Positions 48,431 to 57,067 of a stretch of 64,000 nucleotides of DNA are shown here, piece by piece. Where the stretch lies: assembly GCF_022760995.1 (NCBI RefSeq), contig NZ_JAKWJO010000009.1, positions 1-64,000 on the forward strand. The letters run 5' to 3'. Numbering within the stretch: position 1 is the first letter of the stretch; every line of letters begins with the position of its first letter. The notes under the pieces were generated by a model. The model was not told where the DNA came from. It was given only the letters and a program-made list of their open reading frames with translations, and searched no databases. The stretch comes from Dyella sedimenti (lineage in GTDB: Bacteria > Pseudomonadota > Gammaproteobacteria > Xanthomonadales > Rhodanobacteraceae). The position numbers were made by a program, and so were the translations under genes.

Positions 48431-48786
48431 TGCGCGCGGCCGGTGCGGTCTTCGAACAGCGCGCCTGCACCGAACTGCAGCGCGTCGGCCTGACGCTGCT
48501 GGCGCGCAACTACACCACCCGCTACGGCGAACTCGACCTGGTTATGCTGGATGGCGACACGGTCGTCTTCGTGGAAGTGCGCCATCGACTGGGTGCCAGC
48601 CGGGGCGACGCCGCCGCCTCGGTCAACCAGGCCAAGCAGTCCAAGCTCATACGCACGGCGGAGCTGTGGCTGGCGCAGCATCCCCAGTATGCCCTGCGCC
48701 CTTGCCGCTTCGACGTGGTCAGCTATGACGGCCCGGCGGAGCGGGCCTCCATGCAATGGTGGCGGCAGGCCTTCGAGGCGGGTTAG
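48430..48786 (+). CDS. yraN: UPF0102/YraN endonuclease-like protein
   Basis: This 118-residue protein has the restriction-endonuclease-like core of UPF0102: YGELDLVMLDGDTVVFVEVR supplies the E, D and ExK-like positions, though R replaces K at the last. Its cellular role is unproven. It overlaps the lpoA stop by 1 nt (TGATG), the standard lpoA-yraN pairing. Confidence 0.93.
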   Translation: MRAAGAVFEQRACTELQRVGLTLLARNYTTRYGELDLVMLDGDTVVFVEVRHRLGASRGDAAASVNQAKQSKLIRTAELWLAQHPQYALRPCRFDVVSYDGPAERASMQWWRQAFEAG

Positions 48787-48801
48787 CCCAGCCCATGACG
48801 C

Positions 48802-48817
48802 CCCGGAATCTTCCGGG
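48802..48817 (+). other. Hairpin between yraN and the FAD-linked oxidase gene
   Basis: CCCGGAA and TTCCGGG pair across 2 nt, 15 bp after the yraN stop. There is no T-run, so it is at best a weak terminator; it overlaps the -35 region of the next gene. Confidence 0.35.
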
Positions 48818-48833
48818 ATGGGATACTAGCCGC

Positions 48834-50204
48834 ATGAACCTGCCAGATACCCTGCTCACCACACTGGGCGTGCATTTCCCCGGTACCGCGATGTCCGTCG
48901 ACATGGGCGACCGGCTTGCCTACGCCTACGACAATTCGCGCCGCAACGCGCTGCCGGACGCGGTGGTGTTTCCCACCGCGCATGAGCAGGTCGAGGTCCT
49001 GGTGCAGGCCTGCCGCGTCCATCGCGTGCCGGTGATCGGGCGGGGTCGCGGCACCAACACCACCGGCGCCACCGTGCCGGTGGACGGCGGCGTGGTGGTG
49101 AGCTTCGAGCGGATGAACCGCATCCTGCGCATCGATCCGGACAATCGCCTGGCGGTGGTGGAGCCGGGCGTGCTCAACGGCGACCTGCAGCAGGCACTGA
49201 AGCCGCACGGCTTCTTCTGGCCGCCGGACCCGAGTTCCTCGCCCTGGTGCAGCATCGGCGGTAACCTGGCTTGCAATTCGGCCGGCCCACGCGCCGTGAA
49301 GTACGGCAGCCCGCGCGAGAACACCCTGGGCCTGCGCGCCGTGGCCGGCACCGGCGAAGGCTTCCGTTGCGGCACCTACACCAGCAAGGGCGCCACCGGC
49401 TACGACCTGACGCGCCTGCTGATCGGCTCGGAAGGCACGCTGGCGCTGATTACCGAGGCCACCCTCAAGCTCACGCCCAAGCCCTCCGGCCTGCGTACCC
49501 TCCGCGCCACCTACCGCGACGTGGGCGCCGCGGCGCACGCGGTGGCGCGCATCATGGCGCAGCCGGTGACGCCCTGCGCGCTGGAGTTCATCGACGACGT
49601 GGCGTTGAAGCTGGCCCACGACCACGGCGGCGACAGCGTGCCGCTGGCCGGCGCCATGCTGATGATCGAGGTGGATGGCGAACCCGAGACCTTGCCCAGC
49701 GCGGTGGAGGCGGTATCGCGCGCCGCCCGTGGCGAGGGCCTGGAAGACCTCAAGGTGGCGCAGACCACCGAGGAAACGCAGGCGCTGTGGTCGGCCCGCA
49801 AGGCGCTCTCGCCGGCGCAGCGCACCATCTCGCCCAACAAGATCAATGAGGACGTGGTGGTGCCGGTAAGCCACTTGCCCGCGCTGGTCGATGGCATCAA
49901 GGCGCTGTCGAGGAAGCACGACGTGCTGATCGTGAGCTTCGGCCATGCCGGCAACGGCAACCTGCACGTGAACCTGCTGCCGCGCGACGAAGCCGAGCGC
50001 GAGCGGGCGCATGCCTGCCTGGCCGAGGTGTTCGCCCTGGTGATCGCGTTGGAGGGCACGCTGTCGGGCGAGCACGGCATCGGCCTGGTGAAGCGCGAGT
50101 TCATGCCGCTGGCCCTGCAGCCGAGCACGCTGCACCTGATGCGCAGTGTGAAGGCCGCCTTCGACCCGGACGGCATCCTCAACCCGGGCAAGCTGCTGCC
50201 CTGA
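48834..50204 (+). CDS. FAD-linked oxidase, GlcD/D-lactate dehydrogenase family
   Basis: This 456-residue flavoprotein of the VAO superfamily has an N-terminal FAD-binding (PP-loop) domain with VIGRGRGTNTTGATVPVDGG, SIGGNLACNSAGPRAVKYGS and GYDLTRLLIGSEGTLALITE. Its C-terminal cap domain holds VSFGHAGNGNLHVNLLPRD and GEHGIGLVKREFM. Family members oxidise 2-hydroxyacids such as D-lactate or glycolate. No GlcE/GlcF partners are nearby, so a single-subunit D-lactate dehydrogenase is more likely. A GATACT lies 6 nt before the ATG. Confidence 0.9.
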   Translation: MNLPDTLLTTLGVHFPGTAMSVDMGDRLAYAYDNSRRNALPDAVVFPTAHEQVEVLVQACRVHRVPVIGRGRGTNTTGATVPVDGGVVVSFERMNRILRIDPDNRLAVVEPGVLNGDLQQALKPHGFFWPPDPSSSPWCSIGGNLACNSAGPRAVKYGSPRENTLGLRAVAGTGEGFRCGTYTSKGATGYDLTRLLIGSEGTLALITEATLKLTPKPSGLRTLRATYRDVGAAAHAVARIMAQPVTPCALEFIDDVALKLAHDHGGDSVPLAGAMLMIEVDGEPETLPSAVEAVSRAARGEGLEDLKVAQTTEETQALWSARKALSPAQRTISPNKINEDVVVPVSHLPALVDGIKALSRKHDVLIVSFGHAGNGNLHVNLLPRDEAERERAHACLAEVFALVIALEGTLSGEHGIGLVKREFMPLALQPSTLHLMRSVKAAFDPDGILNPGKLLP

Positions 50205-50214
50205 AACGCCAAGC

Positions 50215-50844
50215 TCAGTAGTCGCGGATATCCAGCGCCACGAAGCCACGCAGGTTGTAGGCGCCAGCCACCGCCGGCCAGGCCAGCGAGGCGAGCCAGC
50301 GGTCCCCCGCCGCCCAGGATTCATTGTCGAGCCGGGCTTCCATGCTGACCCGCCCCTGCTCGTCGCGCCGATGGAACCAGCGTACCCAATGCAGTTCACC
50401 GCGCAGCGGCTCGTCCTGCAACGCGCTGCGCAGGGCCGGCAGCAACCCGTCCGGCGCGGCCACGTCGGTCCGGCTGGACAGCGCGGGCGCCACGAACACA
50501 TCCCAGGTGCGCACACCCAATTCCCAGCCGAACAGCTGCATGTGCCGCTCGTCGGTAACGTACCAACAGGCCGCCAGGGCCACATGGAACATGCCCCGCT
50601 CGAAGGCTTCCAACGCATCGCGAGCGCCGTCGCGGCCAGCGAAGCTCTCCTCGATGTGCCGTTCCTCGCTCAGCACGATATCGACGTCCAGACGTCCAGG
50701 CTCGCCGGCAGCGCCCTCATGCCAGCTGGCCCGCACGGCGGGAAAATCACCGTCGGTCACCAGCCAGCCCTCATCGGCTTCCAACTCGACGTCGTGGCGC
50801 TCGAACAGGCGAAGGAGGTGGCGCTGTAGCTCGGTGTCCTGCAT
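50215..50844 (-). CDS. Conserved hypothetical protein, possibly DUF6348-like
   Basis: This 209-residue soluble protein is rich in Asp, Glu and Trp, without a signal peptide or membrane helix. Segments include LLRLFERHDVELEADEGWLV, LDVDIVLSEERHIEESFAG and HWVRWFHRRDEQGRVSMEAR. It resembles immunity-like or DUF6348-type proteins, but I cannot confirm that. The ATG at 50844 is preceded by GGAG; a TTG at 50862 is an alternative. It is probably cotranscribed with the small membrane protein 18 nt upstream. Confidence 0.75.
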   Translation of the reverse strand: MQDTELQRHLLRLFERHDVELEADEGWLVTDGDFPAVRASWHEGAAGEPGRLDVDIVLSEERHIEESFAGRDGARDALEAFERGMFHVALAACWYVTDERHMQLFGWELGVRTWDVFVAPALSSRTDVAAPDGLLPALRSALQDEPLRGELHWVRWFHRRDEQGRVSMEARLDNESWAAGDRWLASLAWPAVAGAYNLRGFVALDIRDY

Positions 50845-50862
50845 GGGATCTCGCTCCGGCAA

Positions 50863-51189
50863 TCAGTGGCGTGGGCGCCGCCATAGCAATTGGCGCACGA
50901 TCGTCGCCAGCACAAGTACCAGCACGCACGCGCCATAGCCGTACAGGGCCGGCAACACCTGTTGCCAGATCGCGCCGCTGGAAGGCCCGTATTGCCCCAC
51001 GGCCGGCACGCTGGCCGTATCGAAGGCGGCGCTCGCGCATTGCACCGCGGCGAAGGCGGCCAGCAGCAAGGCCACCATGTCGAAGCTCCGTCGCAGGCGC
51101 GTGCGCGGCAAGTGCCTGGGGAATGTCCAGAATGCCCAGCCCAGGATCAGCAGCCAGGGGGCCAGCAACAGGATAGCGAGATAGCGCAT
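50863..51189 (-). CDS. Small membrane protein of unknown function
   Basis: This 108-residue protein has three likely membrane helices (YLAILLLAPWLLILGWAFW, MVALLLAAFAAVQCASAAF, LYGYGACVLVLVLATIVRQL) and a short basic tail. It lies 18 nt after trpS and 18 nt before the next gene, suggesting one operon. No family is recognised. Confidence 0.75.
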   Translation of the reverse strand: MRYLAILLLAPWLLILGWAFWTFPRHLPRTRLRRSFDMVALLLAAFAAVQCASAAFDTASVPAVGQYGPSSGAIWQQVLPALYGYGACVLVLVLATIVRQLLWRRPRH

Positions 51190-51207
51190 GCGACGACGCC
51201 CCCGCGA

Positions 51208-52572
51208 TCAGTCGAGCGCGGCGAGCTGGGCCAGCACCTCGCGCAACCGGGCATGTGCCTGGTCGCGTGCCGCCTCGTCGGCATATGCCGGCGAGGCAGC
51301 CACCGGCTCGCCATCCAGTTCCAGCGACAGCGACAACGGCTGTACCTGGACGATGGCGGACGAAGCGCCCTGCTCCTTGATGCGCTTCTGCAGGGCACCG
51401 GCCGCCTTCGGGTCGGCGAACGGCTGCGACAACAGCAACTCCTCGCCATCGGCCGAGAACAGGCGGAACCGGAAACGGCCGTCGCTGTCGCGGAAGCTGG
51501 CGAAGCGCGGCGGCTTGCCGGCTTTGGGCGCCGCCTTGCCGGCGGCCGCCTGCGGCGCGACCAACACGCCGGAGCGCAAGCCGATCGCATCGCGCAGCTC
51601 GGCCACCTTGGGCGCGGCGATGGCGCGCGCCTTGCTGGCGCCTTCCCGCAGGATCTCCTCGATCACCGCCGGGCGCGCGATCAGCGCGTCGTAGCTTTCG
51701 CGCATCGGCGCCACCTCCACCTCGATGCGCTCGAACAGCACCTGCTTGGCCTCGCCCCAGCCGATGCCGTCGACCAACGCCTGGCGGAACGCCGCCGATT
51801 CGGCCTCGCTGGCGAACGCGCGGAAGATGGTGAACAGCGAGGAGCTGTCCGGGTCCTTCGGCTCGCCCGGCAGGCGCGAGTCGGTGACGATGCGCAGGAT
51901 GGCCTCGCGCAGGTGCTTCTGGCCGCCGCTGAACAGCGGGATGGTGTTGTCGTAGCTCTTGGACATCTTGCGGCCGTCCAGGCCCGGCAGCGTGGCCACC
52001 TGTTCCTCGATCGCCACCTCGGGCAGCACGAAGAACTCGCGGCCATAGATGTGGTTGAAGCGCTGCGCGATGTCGCGCGCCATCTCCACGTGCTGGATCT
52101 GGTCGCGCCCCACCGGGACCTTGTTGGCGTTGAAGGCCAGGATGTCCGCCGCCATCAGCACCGGGTACATGTACAGGCCCGCGGTGACGCCCGCATCGGC
52201 GTCCTCGCCCGCGGCCGTGTTCTTGTCCACCGCCGCCTTGTAGGCGTGCGCGCGGTTGAGCAGGCCCTTGGCGGTGACGCAGGTGAGGAACCAGGTCAGC
52301 TCGGGAATCTCGGGGATGTCCGACTGGCGGTAGAAGGTGACCTTGTGCGGATCGAGGCCCGCGGCCAGCCACGTCGCGGCGATCTCCAGGCGCGAACGCT
52401 CGATGCGCGCCGGGTCGTCGCTCTTGATCAGCGCGTGGTAGTCGGCCATGAAGTAGAACGCATCGACGTCATCGCGCCGGCTGGCCGCCACCGCCGGGCG
52501 GATCGCGCCGACGTAGTTGCCCAGGTGCGGCGTGCCGGTGGTGGTGATGCCGGTAAGTACGCGGGTCTTCAT
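51208..52572 (-). CDS. trpS: Tryptophan--tRNA ligase with a C-terminal extension
   Basis: This class I aminoacyl-tRNA synthetase has the HIGH-equivalent in TTTGTPHLGNYVGA and KMSKSYDNTIP near residue 200. The catalytic part ends by about residue 340. The 454-residue product is some 110 residues longer than E. coli TrpS. The extra part holds FRDSDGRFRFRLFSADGEEL (about 365-385), which looks like a DUF1508/YegP-type repeat, and an Ala-rich helical tail. The ATG at 52572 (MKTRVLTGITTTG) fits the family. The role of the extension is unknown. Confidence 0.94.
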   Translation of the reverse strand: MKTRVLTGITTTGTPHLGNYVGAIRPAVAASRRDDVDAFYFMADYHALIKSDDPARIERSRLEIAATWLAAGLDPHKVTFYRQSDIPEIPELTWFLTCVTAKGLLNRAHAYKAAVDKNTAAGEDADAGVTAGLYMYPVLMAADILAFNANKVPVGRDQIQHVEMARDIAQRFNHIYGREFFVLPEVAIEEQVATLPGLDGRKMSKSYDNTIPLFSGGQKHLREAILRIVTDSRLPGEPKDPDSSSLFTIFRAFASEAESAAFRQALVDGIGWGEAKQVLFERIEVEVAPMRESYDALIARPAVIEEILREGASKARAIAAPKVAELRDAIGLRSGVLVAPQAAAGKAAPKAGKPPRFASFRDSDGRFRFRLFSADGEELLLSQPFADPKAAGALQKRIKEQGASSAIVQVQPLSLSLELDGEPVAASPAYADEAARDQAHARLREVLAQLAALD

Positions 52573-52601
52573 GGGGCTCGTTTCTTGGTATCGGTGAGGG
52601 G

Positions 52602-53516
52602 TCAACGGATCAGGGTGGACTTGCCGAACAGCGATTCGACCAGGTCCACCGCCAGGCGTGCGGTCTGGTTCTTCTTGTCGAAGGCGGGGTTCAACTCGAC
52701 GATGTCCAGCGAGCCGACGCGGCCGGTGTCGGCGATCATCTCCATGCACAACTGCGCCTCGCGGTAGTTGGGGCCGCCGCGCACGGTGGTGCCCACGCCC
52801 GGGGCGATGGTCGGGTCGAGGAAATCCACGTCGAAACTGACATGCAGGTGGGTATTCTCGTCCACGCCGGCCAGCGCTTCCTCCATGGTGCGCTTCATGC
52901 CCACCTCATCGATATGGCGCATGTCGAAGATGCGCACCTTCGCCTCGCGCACCAGGCGCTTCTCGTCCTCGTCCACCGAGCGGATGCCGACCTGGCGGAA
53001 CACGTCCGGCGTGGTGGCCGGCACGTGGCCGCCCAGTTCCACCAGCGCCATCGGTCCGTTGCCGCACAGGCAGGCCACCGGCATGCCATGGATGTTGCCC
53101 GAGGGCGTGACCTCGGCCGTGTTGAAATCGGCGTGCGCGTCCAGCCACAGCACGCGCAGCTGCTTGCCCTGCTCGCGGCAGTGGCGCGCCACCGCGCTGA
53201 TCGAACCGATCGCCAGGCAATGGTCGCCGCCCAGCATCACCGGCAGGCGGCCCGCCACCAGTTCCGCATGGATGGCCTCGTGCACCGCCTGGTTCCAGGC
53301 CACCACCTCGGGCAGGTGGCGATAGCCGCCATGCGGCGGCAGCCAGGGATTGAGCGGCCCCTGCAGGTTGCCGCGATCGATCACCTCCAGCCCGCGCTTG
53401 GCCAGCCGGGCGACCAAGTTGGCCACGCGCAGGGCTTCCGGCCCCATGGACGCGCCGCGATGGCCCGCGCCGATGTCGGTGGGAACGCCGATCAGGGAAA
53501 TTGCCTTGTTGACCAT
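52602..53516 (-). CDS. rocF: Arginase
   Basis: Arginase hydrolyses arginine to ornithine and urea. The 304-residue protein has all manganese-binding motifs: GGDH at 96-99, DAHAD at 126-130 and SFDVDFLDP near 229. GAGHRGASMGPEALR at the N-terminus is also typical. It lies 29 nt before trpS on the same strand, downstream of the periplasmic rhodanese. Confidence 0.95.
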   Translation of the reverse strand: MVNKAISLIGVPTDIGAGHRGASMGPEALRVANLVARLAKRGLEVIDRGNLQGPLNPWLPPHGGYRHLPEVVAWNQAVHEAIHAELVAGRLPVMLGGDHCLAIGSISAVARHCREQGKQLRVLWLDAHADFNTAEVTPSGNIHGMPVACLCGNGPMALVELGGHVPATTPDVFRQVGIRSVDEDEKRLVREAKVRIFDMRHIDEVGMKRTMEEALAGVDENTHLHVSFDVDFLDPTIAPGVGTTVRGGPNYREAQLCMEMIADTGRVGSLDIVELNPAFDKKNQTARLAVDLVESLFGKSTLIR

Positions 53517-53525
53517 GAAAACCTG

Positions 53526-53936
53526 TCAGTGGGAATGATCGGGAGCGACGGCGCCTTCGCGCGCCAGCGGCAGACCCGCCTGCCGCCAGGCCTGGAGGCT
53601 ACCCTCCAGGAGCCTCGCGCGGGTGTAGCCGAGCGCCTGCAATGCCTGCTGCGCCCGCCCCGCGCGGCGTCCGGAGACGCAGTACACCACGATCTCGCGA
53701 TCACGCGGTACGCCCAGCGCGCCCGCGCGGCTGCCGAGCTGCTCCACCGGAATGTTCAGCGCGCCCGCGATATGGCCATCGCGGTACTCGTCGGCATGGC
53801 GCACGTCGAGCAGCAACGGGGCATGGCCGGCCTGCTGCCGTTCGACCAGTTGCCCCACCGTGAGCGGGGCATCCGTGGCCATCGCCACCGCCGCCACCGC
53901 CAGCAGGAAAAAGGCGGCCAGGAGCCGGTGTCGCAT
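53526..53936 (-). CDS. Periplasmic rhodanese-domain protein
   Basis: This 136-residue protein has a signal peptide (MRHRLLAAFFLLAVAAVAMA) followed by a single rhodanese domain. LLLDVRHADEYRDGHIAGAL is the CH2A-like entry and VVYCVSGRRAGRA the active-site loop with its Cys. It may move sulfur or act in redox repair in the periplasm. It ends 9 nt before the arginase start. Confidence 0.88.
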   Translation of the reverse strand: MRHRLLAAFFLLAVAAVAMATDAPLTVGQLVERQQAGHAPLLLDVRHADEYRDGHIAGALNIPVEQLGSRAGALGVPRDREIVVYCVSGRRAGRAQQALQALGYTRARLLEGSLQAWRQAGLPLAREGAVAPDHSH

Positions 53937-53950
53937 GCGGATTCCTCGAA

Positions 53951-54026
53951 TGGTGCCGGCACCCGGATTCGAACTGGGGACCTACTGATTACAAATCAGT
54001 TGCTCTACCGACTGAGCTATACCGGC
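53951..54026 (-). tRNA. tRNA-Thr (anticodon UGU)
   Basis: Leftward, GCCGGTATAGCTCAGTCGGT begins a full cloverleaf of 76 nt with encoded CCA. The anticodon arm ACTGA-TTTGTAA-TCAGT puts TGT at positions 34-36. The T-arm has GTTCGAATC and the acceptor stem pairs GCCGGTA with TGCCGGC. It reads threonine ACN codons, mainly ACA. Confidence 0.97.
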
Positions 54027-54060
54027 GTAGGCGTCGAAGTCTAGCAGGCCACGACGCGAC

Positions 54061-54747
54061 TCAAAAACAGCCAGTGCTGTGCGAACCCACGCCGCGCACG
54101 CGGCTGCGCCAGTCGCCGTGGCCATCGGCCAGAACCACGTCCAGCCAGTATTCGGGAACGCTTTCGGTGCGCTCGACCATCTGGGCGGGGAAGCCGGCGG
54201 CCACCACCTGTTCGCGGCGGCGGCGGGCGTTGGCCGGGTCCTTGAACAGGCCCAGCGAGACGGTGTTGGGCTGGTCGCCGCCACTGACGATGAAGTACTC
54301 GCCCACGTTCGCGGCGCTGAGCCGACGCCCCAGTTCCAGGGCTTTCTCGCGGCTGCCGCCTCCCGGGAGATAGACCCACCAGCCGCTGGTCTGGGTGGTC
54401 TGCTCCTGGCGCGAGCGCATGCGCGCCGCCTGGCCGCCGAGCGCGCCGCGGGCGCTGCGCAGGTCGGCCTGGGTCGCGAAGGGGCCCAGCGCCAGGCAGG
54501 TGTAGGAAGTCTGGCGTGGCGTCGCGGCCGGCGGAGGCGTGGAGGCCGCGGGCGCCGTGGTGGTGGCGGGCGTCGGCACCGGCGGCGCCAGCGAGGGCGG
54601 CGTCGGCCGCTCGCTCAGCAGCCGCAGTTCCGGCACGCCGACATCGGTGGCGCTGCGGCCGTGCACGTCATCCTGGCCCAGCAGCAGCCACGCGCCCACC
54701 GCGATATTGAGTGCGATCAGCAATACGAAGAGCAGGCGCAGGAACAT
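54061..54747 (-). CDS. SPOR-domain inner-membrane protein
   Basis: This 228-residue protein has one N-terminal membrane helix (FLRLLFVLLIALNIAVGAWL), a Pro/Ala/Thr linker, and a C-terminal SPOR-like region with YTCLALGPFATQADLRSARG and VSLGLFKDPANARRRREQV. SPOR domains bind denuded glycan at the septum, so a division-associated role is likely. The ATG at 54747 begins the helix. It follows coaX, the usual birA-coaX-SPOR order in this group. Confidence 0.85.
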   Translation of the reverse strand: MFLRLLFVLLIALNIAVGAWLLLGQDDVHGRSATDVGVPELRLLSERPTPPSLAPPVPTPATTTAPAASTPPPAATPRQTSYTCLALGPFATQADLRSARGALGGQAARMRSRQEQTTQTSGWWVYLPGGGSREKALELGRRLSAANVGEYFIVSGGDQPNTVSLGLFKDPANARRRREQVVAAGFPAQMVERTESVPEYWLDVVLADGHGDWRSRVRGVGSHSTGCF

Positions 54748-54783
54748 CGTCGATCCGTCAGGCAAACGGCGAAAGCCGGCATT

Positions 54784-55542
54784 CTAGAGAGCCGGCGCCA
54801 GGGGGGAATGTGCATCGGCCCACACGGCCAGTCCGCGCAGCACGCTGTCCGCGCTCAACCGGGAGGGCATCGACAGCAGCCCCCGCAGGGCCTCGGCGTC
54901 GCCGCCGCCCAGGATCAGCTGCGGCGCACCGCCGAGCGGCGGCGACATGTGCGCCATGAATCGCTCGACCAGCCCCGCCGCGGCCTGCCAGCATCCCGAG
55001 GCGACCGCATCGGGGGTGTTGTCGGCGGCCTCCAGTACCTTGCCGGGCCGTTCCACCCGCACGCGGGCGGTGGCGCCCAGCAGCGACTGCTGCATCAGCT
55101 GCGGACCCGGCGCGATCAGGCCGCCCAGATGCCGCCCGTCGCCGGCCAGCGCATCCAGGGTGAGCGCCGTGCCCACGCCCGCCAGCACGCAGGGCGACAG
55201 GCCTTCCGCATGGGCGGCCACCATGGCGAGGAAGCGGTCCACGCCCAGCCGCGAGGATTCCGCATAGGCATTGCGCACGCCGCAGGCCTGAGCAGGGGTG
55301 CGCAGCCATTCGGTCGGCCTGGCGAAGCAGGCCGAGACCACGGCGGCCACCTGCGCCTCGCGACCGGCATCGACCACCGAAGCGCCGAACGCGTCGCGCG
55401 GCACCGGCAACCCTCGCCAGGCATCGTGCAGGGCCAGCGCCACGTCGTCGCTCCAGTTGACCGCGCCCTGCGCGGCCCAGCCGGCGCCCTCGCGCAGCGC
55501 CCACTTCAGGCGCGTGTTGCCGAGATCGAGCAGCAGCCTCAT
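54784..55542 (-). CDS. coaX: Type III pantothenate kinase
   Basis: CoaX phosphorylates pantothenate, the first step of coenzyme A synthesis. The 252-residue ASKHA-fold kinase has LLLDLGNTRLKWAL, SRLGVDRFLAMVAA and VGTALTLDALAGDGRHLGG. Its start overlaps the birA stop by 4 nt. Confidence 0.94.
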   Translation of the reverse strand: MRLLLDLGNTRLKWALREGAGWAAQGAVNWSDDVALALHDAWRGLPVPRDAFGASVVDAGREAQVAAVVSACFARPTEWLRTPAQACGVRNAYAESSRLGVDRFLAMVAAHAEGLSPCVLAGVGTALTLDALAGDGRHLGGLIAPGPQLMQQSLLGATARVRVERPGKVLEAADNTPDAVASGCWQAAAGLVERFMAHMSPPLGGAPQLILGGGDAEALRGLLSMPSRLSADSVLRGLAVWADAHSPLAPAL

Positions 55543-56510
55543 GCGCGGCGCACCGTGACATCCGCGCTGTCGATCCTCCGCAACCCGTCGCCAGTCTGCA
55601 GCAGCAGCGCACCACGGGCATCGATGCCCGCGCCCACGCCGTCCTGCGTGCCTTGCGCTCCCAGCACGCGCAGGGCCTGGCCGCGCAGCAGGTCGTGCCT
55701 GGCGTATTCGTCGAGGAAGGCGGCAAAACCCTCGCGCTCGAACTGGACCAGCCCTTCGCCAAGCGCACCGACCAGGGCGGCCGCCACGCGATTGCGGTCG
55801 GGCGGCGTACCGCCGGCGAGCGCAGCCAGGTCGTCCGCCGGCTGCCCGGCCTGGGCCTGCAGCGCCGGCGTCAGGCGCACATTGATGCCCACGCCGATCA
55901 CCGCCGCGCACGGCCCCTGATACTCGCCGCCAAGCTCGACCAGAATGCCGGCCAGCTTGCCAGCCTCGCTCAGGACGTCGTTGGGCCATTTCAGGCCGGC
56001 GCCCGCGATGCCGAGCGCATCCAGCGCCCGCATCACCATCACCCCGACCGCCAGCGACAGTCCCGACAGCGCGGCGAAGCCGGCCTCGAACCGCTTCAGG
56101 CAGGACAGGTAGATATTGAGGCCGGGGGGCGACAACCACTGACGTCCGCGTCGGCCTCGGCCGGCACTTTGTGTCTCCGCCATGACCATGCTCAGGTCAG
56201 GCAAGTCGCCGAGCCGGCGCTGGATCTCGCTGGAGGTGGAGTCGAGCTCCCAGTGCAGCTCCAGCGTGCCGAGCGAGCGGCGCAGCACGGGCGGCAGAGC
56301 TGCCTGGATCGCCGCGGCATCCAGCAACTGCACCGGCCAGGGCAACTGGTAGCCCGCCGTGCCGCGGGATTCCACCGGCACGCCCCGGGCGCGCAAGGCC
56401 TCTACCTGCTTCCAGATGGCGGCCCGGGTCACCCCGGCGCGCTCGGCCAGGGAGGCACCGGATACGGTCGCGCCGCCGGCCAGCGCCATCAGCAGTTCCT
56501 GCGCCTGCAT
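55539..56510 (-). CDS. birA: Biotin--protein ligase/biotin operon repressor BirA
   Basis: BirA makes biotinyl-AMP and biotinylates acetyl-CoA carboxylase; it also represses biotin genes when it has the DNA-binding domain, which is present here. The N-terminal winged helix-turn-helix spans about residues 1-65 (SGASLAERAGVTRAAIWKQV). The ligase core has the biotin-binding GRGRRGRQWLSPPG and LKWPNDVL. The C-terminal cap domain follows. The 323-residue length is normal. A TAAAAT at 56594-56599 (leftward) may be its -10. Confidence 0.95.
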   Translation of the reverse strand: MQAQELLMALAGGATVSGASLAERAGVTRAAIWKQVEALRARGVPVESRGTAGYQLPWPVQLLDAAAIQAALPPVLRRSLGTLELHWELDSTSSEIQRRLGDLPDLSMVMAETQSAGRGRRGRQWLSPPGLNIYLSCLKRFEAGFAALSGLSLAVGVMVMRALDALGIAGAGLKWPNDVLSEAGKLAGILVELGGEYQGPCAAVIGVGINVRLTPALQAQAGQPADDLAALAGGTPPDRNRVAAALVGALGEGLVQFEREGFAAFLDEYARHDLLRGQALRVLGAQGTQDGVGAGIDARGALLLQTGDGLRRIDSADVTVRRA

Positions 56511-56593
56511 CAGGGCGCATCCATGCCGGCCGGGCCACGGTCAGGGCCGCCGGTCGGGCGATCGGTCAAGGAGGGAGGGCAAGGCATCGAGGC

Positions 56594-56617
56594 ATTTTAG
56601 CCCGCCAGGCAGGCGGG
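56594..56617 (-). promoter_or_regulatory. Candidate birA -10 with adjacent palindrome
   Basis: Leftward TAAAAT (56594-56599) follows a CCCGCC/GGCGGG inverted repeat at 56601-56617. The -35 position is poor. The palindrome is short and GC-only, so regulation is speculative. Confidence 0.3.
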
Positions 56618-56746
56618 ATGATGGCGGTGTCCCATGACTTCTGGGACTCGCTGGCCCTTCCAGCCCCTTGACTGGGGCACTGGCATCGGCCATCCATTTC
56701 TGCCAGCATCGAACTCTTCAATTGCGGATCAAGGGGTTGAGCCGCC

Positions 56747-57055
56747 ATGGGCATCGGGAAGTTCTTGATTGGCTGCGTTCTGTGCGTCGGCGGCGTAGGC
56801 GTCGCATCGGCCATGGACGCGGACGGCCAGGACTTGGCCTCGATGCAGCACGACGGCGGCGCCGGCAGCCGCGATGGCGCCAGCAGCAGCAGCGGCGGCG
56901 ATGCGCTGGGGCTGTCGCGCGAGAACACCGTGCCAGCCAGTAGCGGCTCCTCCTCCTGCAGCGACAATTGCCCCAGTGGCAGTCCGGTGGCGCCCCTGCG
57001 CAGTCGCCACGCCAACCTCGGCTGGCAGTCCCTGCTTCCCGGGTCCATCCAGTAA
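56747..57055 (+). CDS. Small secreted Ser/Gly-rich protein of unknown function
   Basis: This 102-residue protein has a signal peptide (MGIGKFLIGCVLCVGGVGVA with a likely cut after ASA). The mature part is low-complexity, rich in Ser, Gly and Asp, with two cysteines in SSCSDNCPSG and a positively charged end. AAGGGG precedes the ATG. It ends 12 nt before mtfA and is probably cotranscribed. I recognise no family. Confidence 0.65.
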   Translation: MGIGKFLIGCVLCVGGVGVASAMDADGQDLASMQHDGGAGSRDGASSSSGGDALGLSRENTVPASSGSSSCSDNCPSGSPVAPLRSRHANLGWQSLLPGSIQ

Positions 57056-57067
57056 CGCTCGCGGGCC

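Noticed and set aside
50215..51189. Toxin-immunity or defence pair made of the two hypothetical genes after trpS
   Set aside because: There is no nuclease, toxin or sensor motif in either protein, and they sit in a trpS-arginase housekeeping setting.
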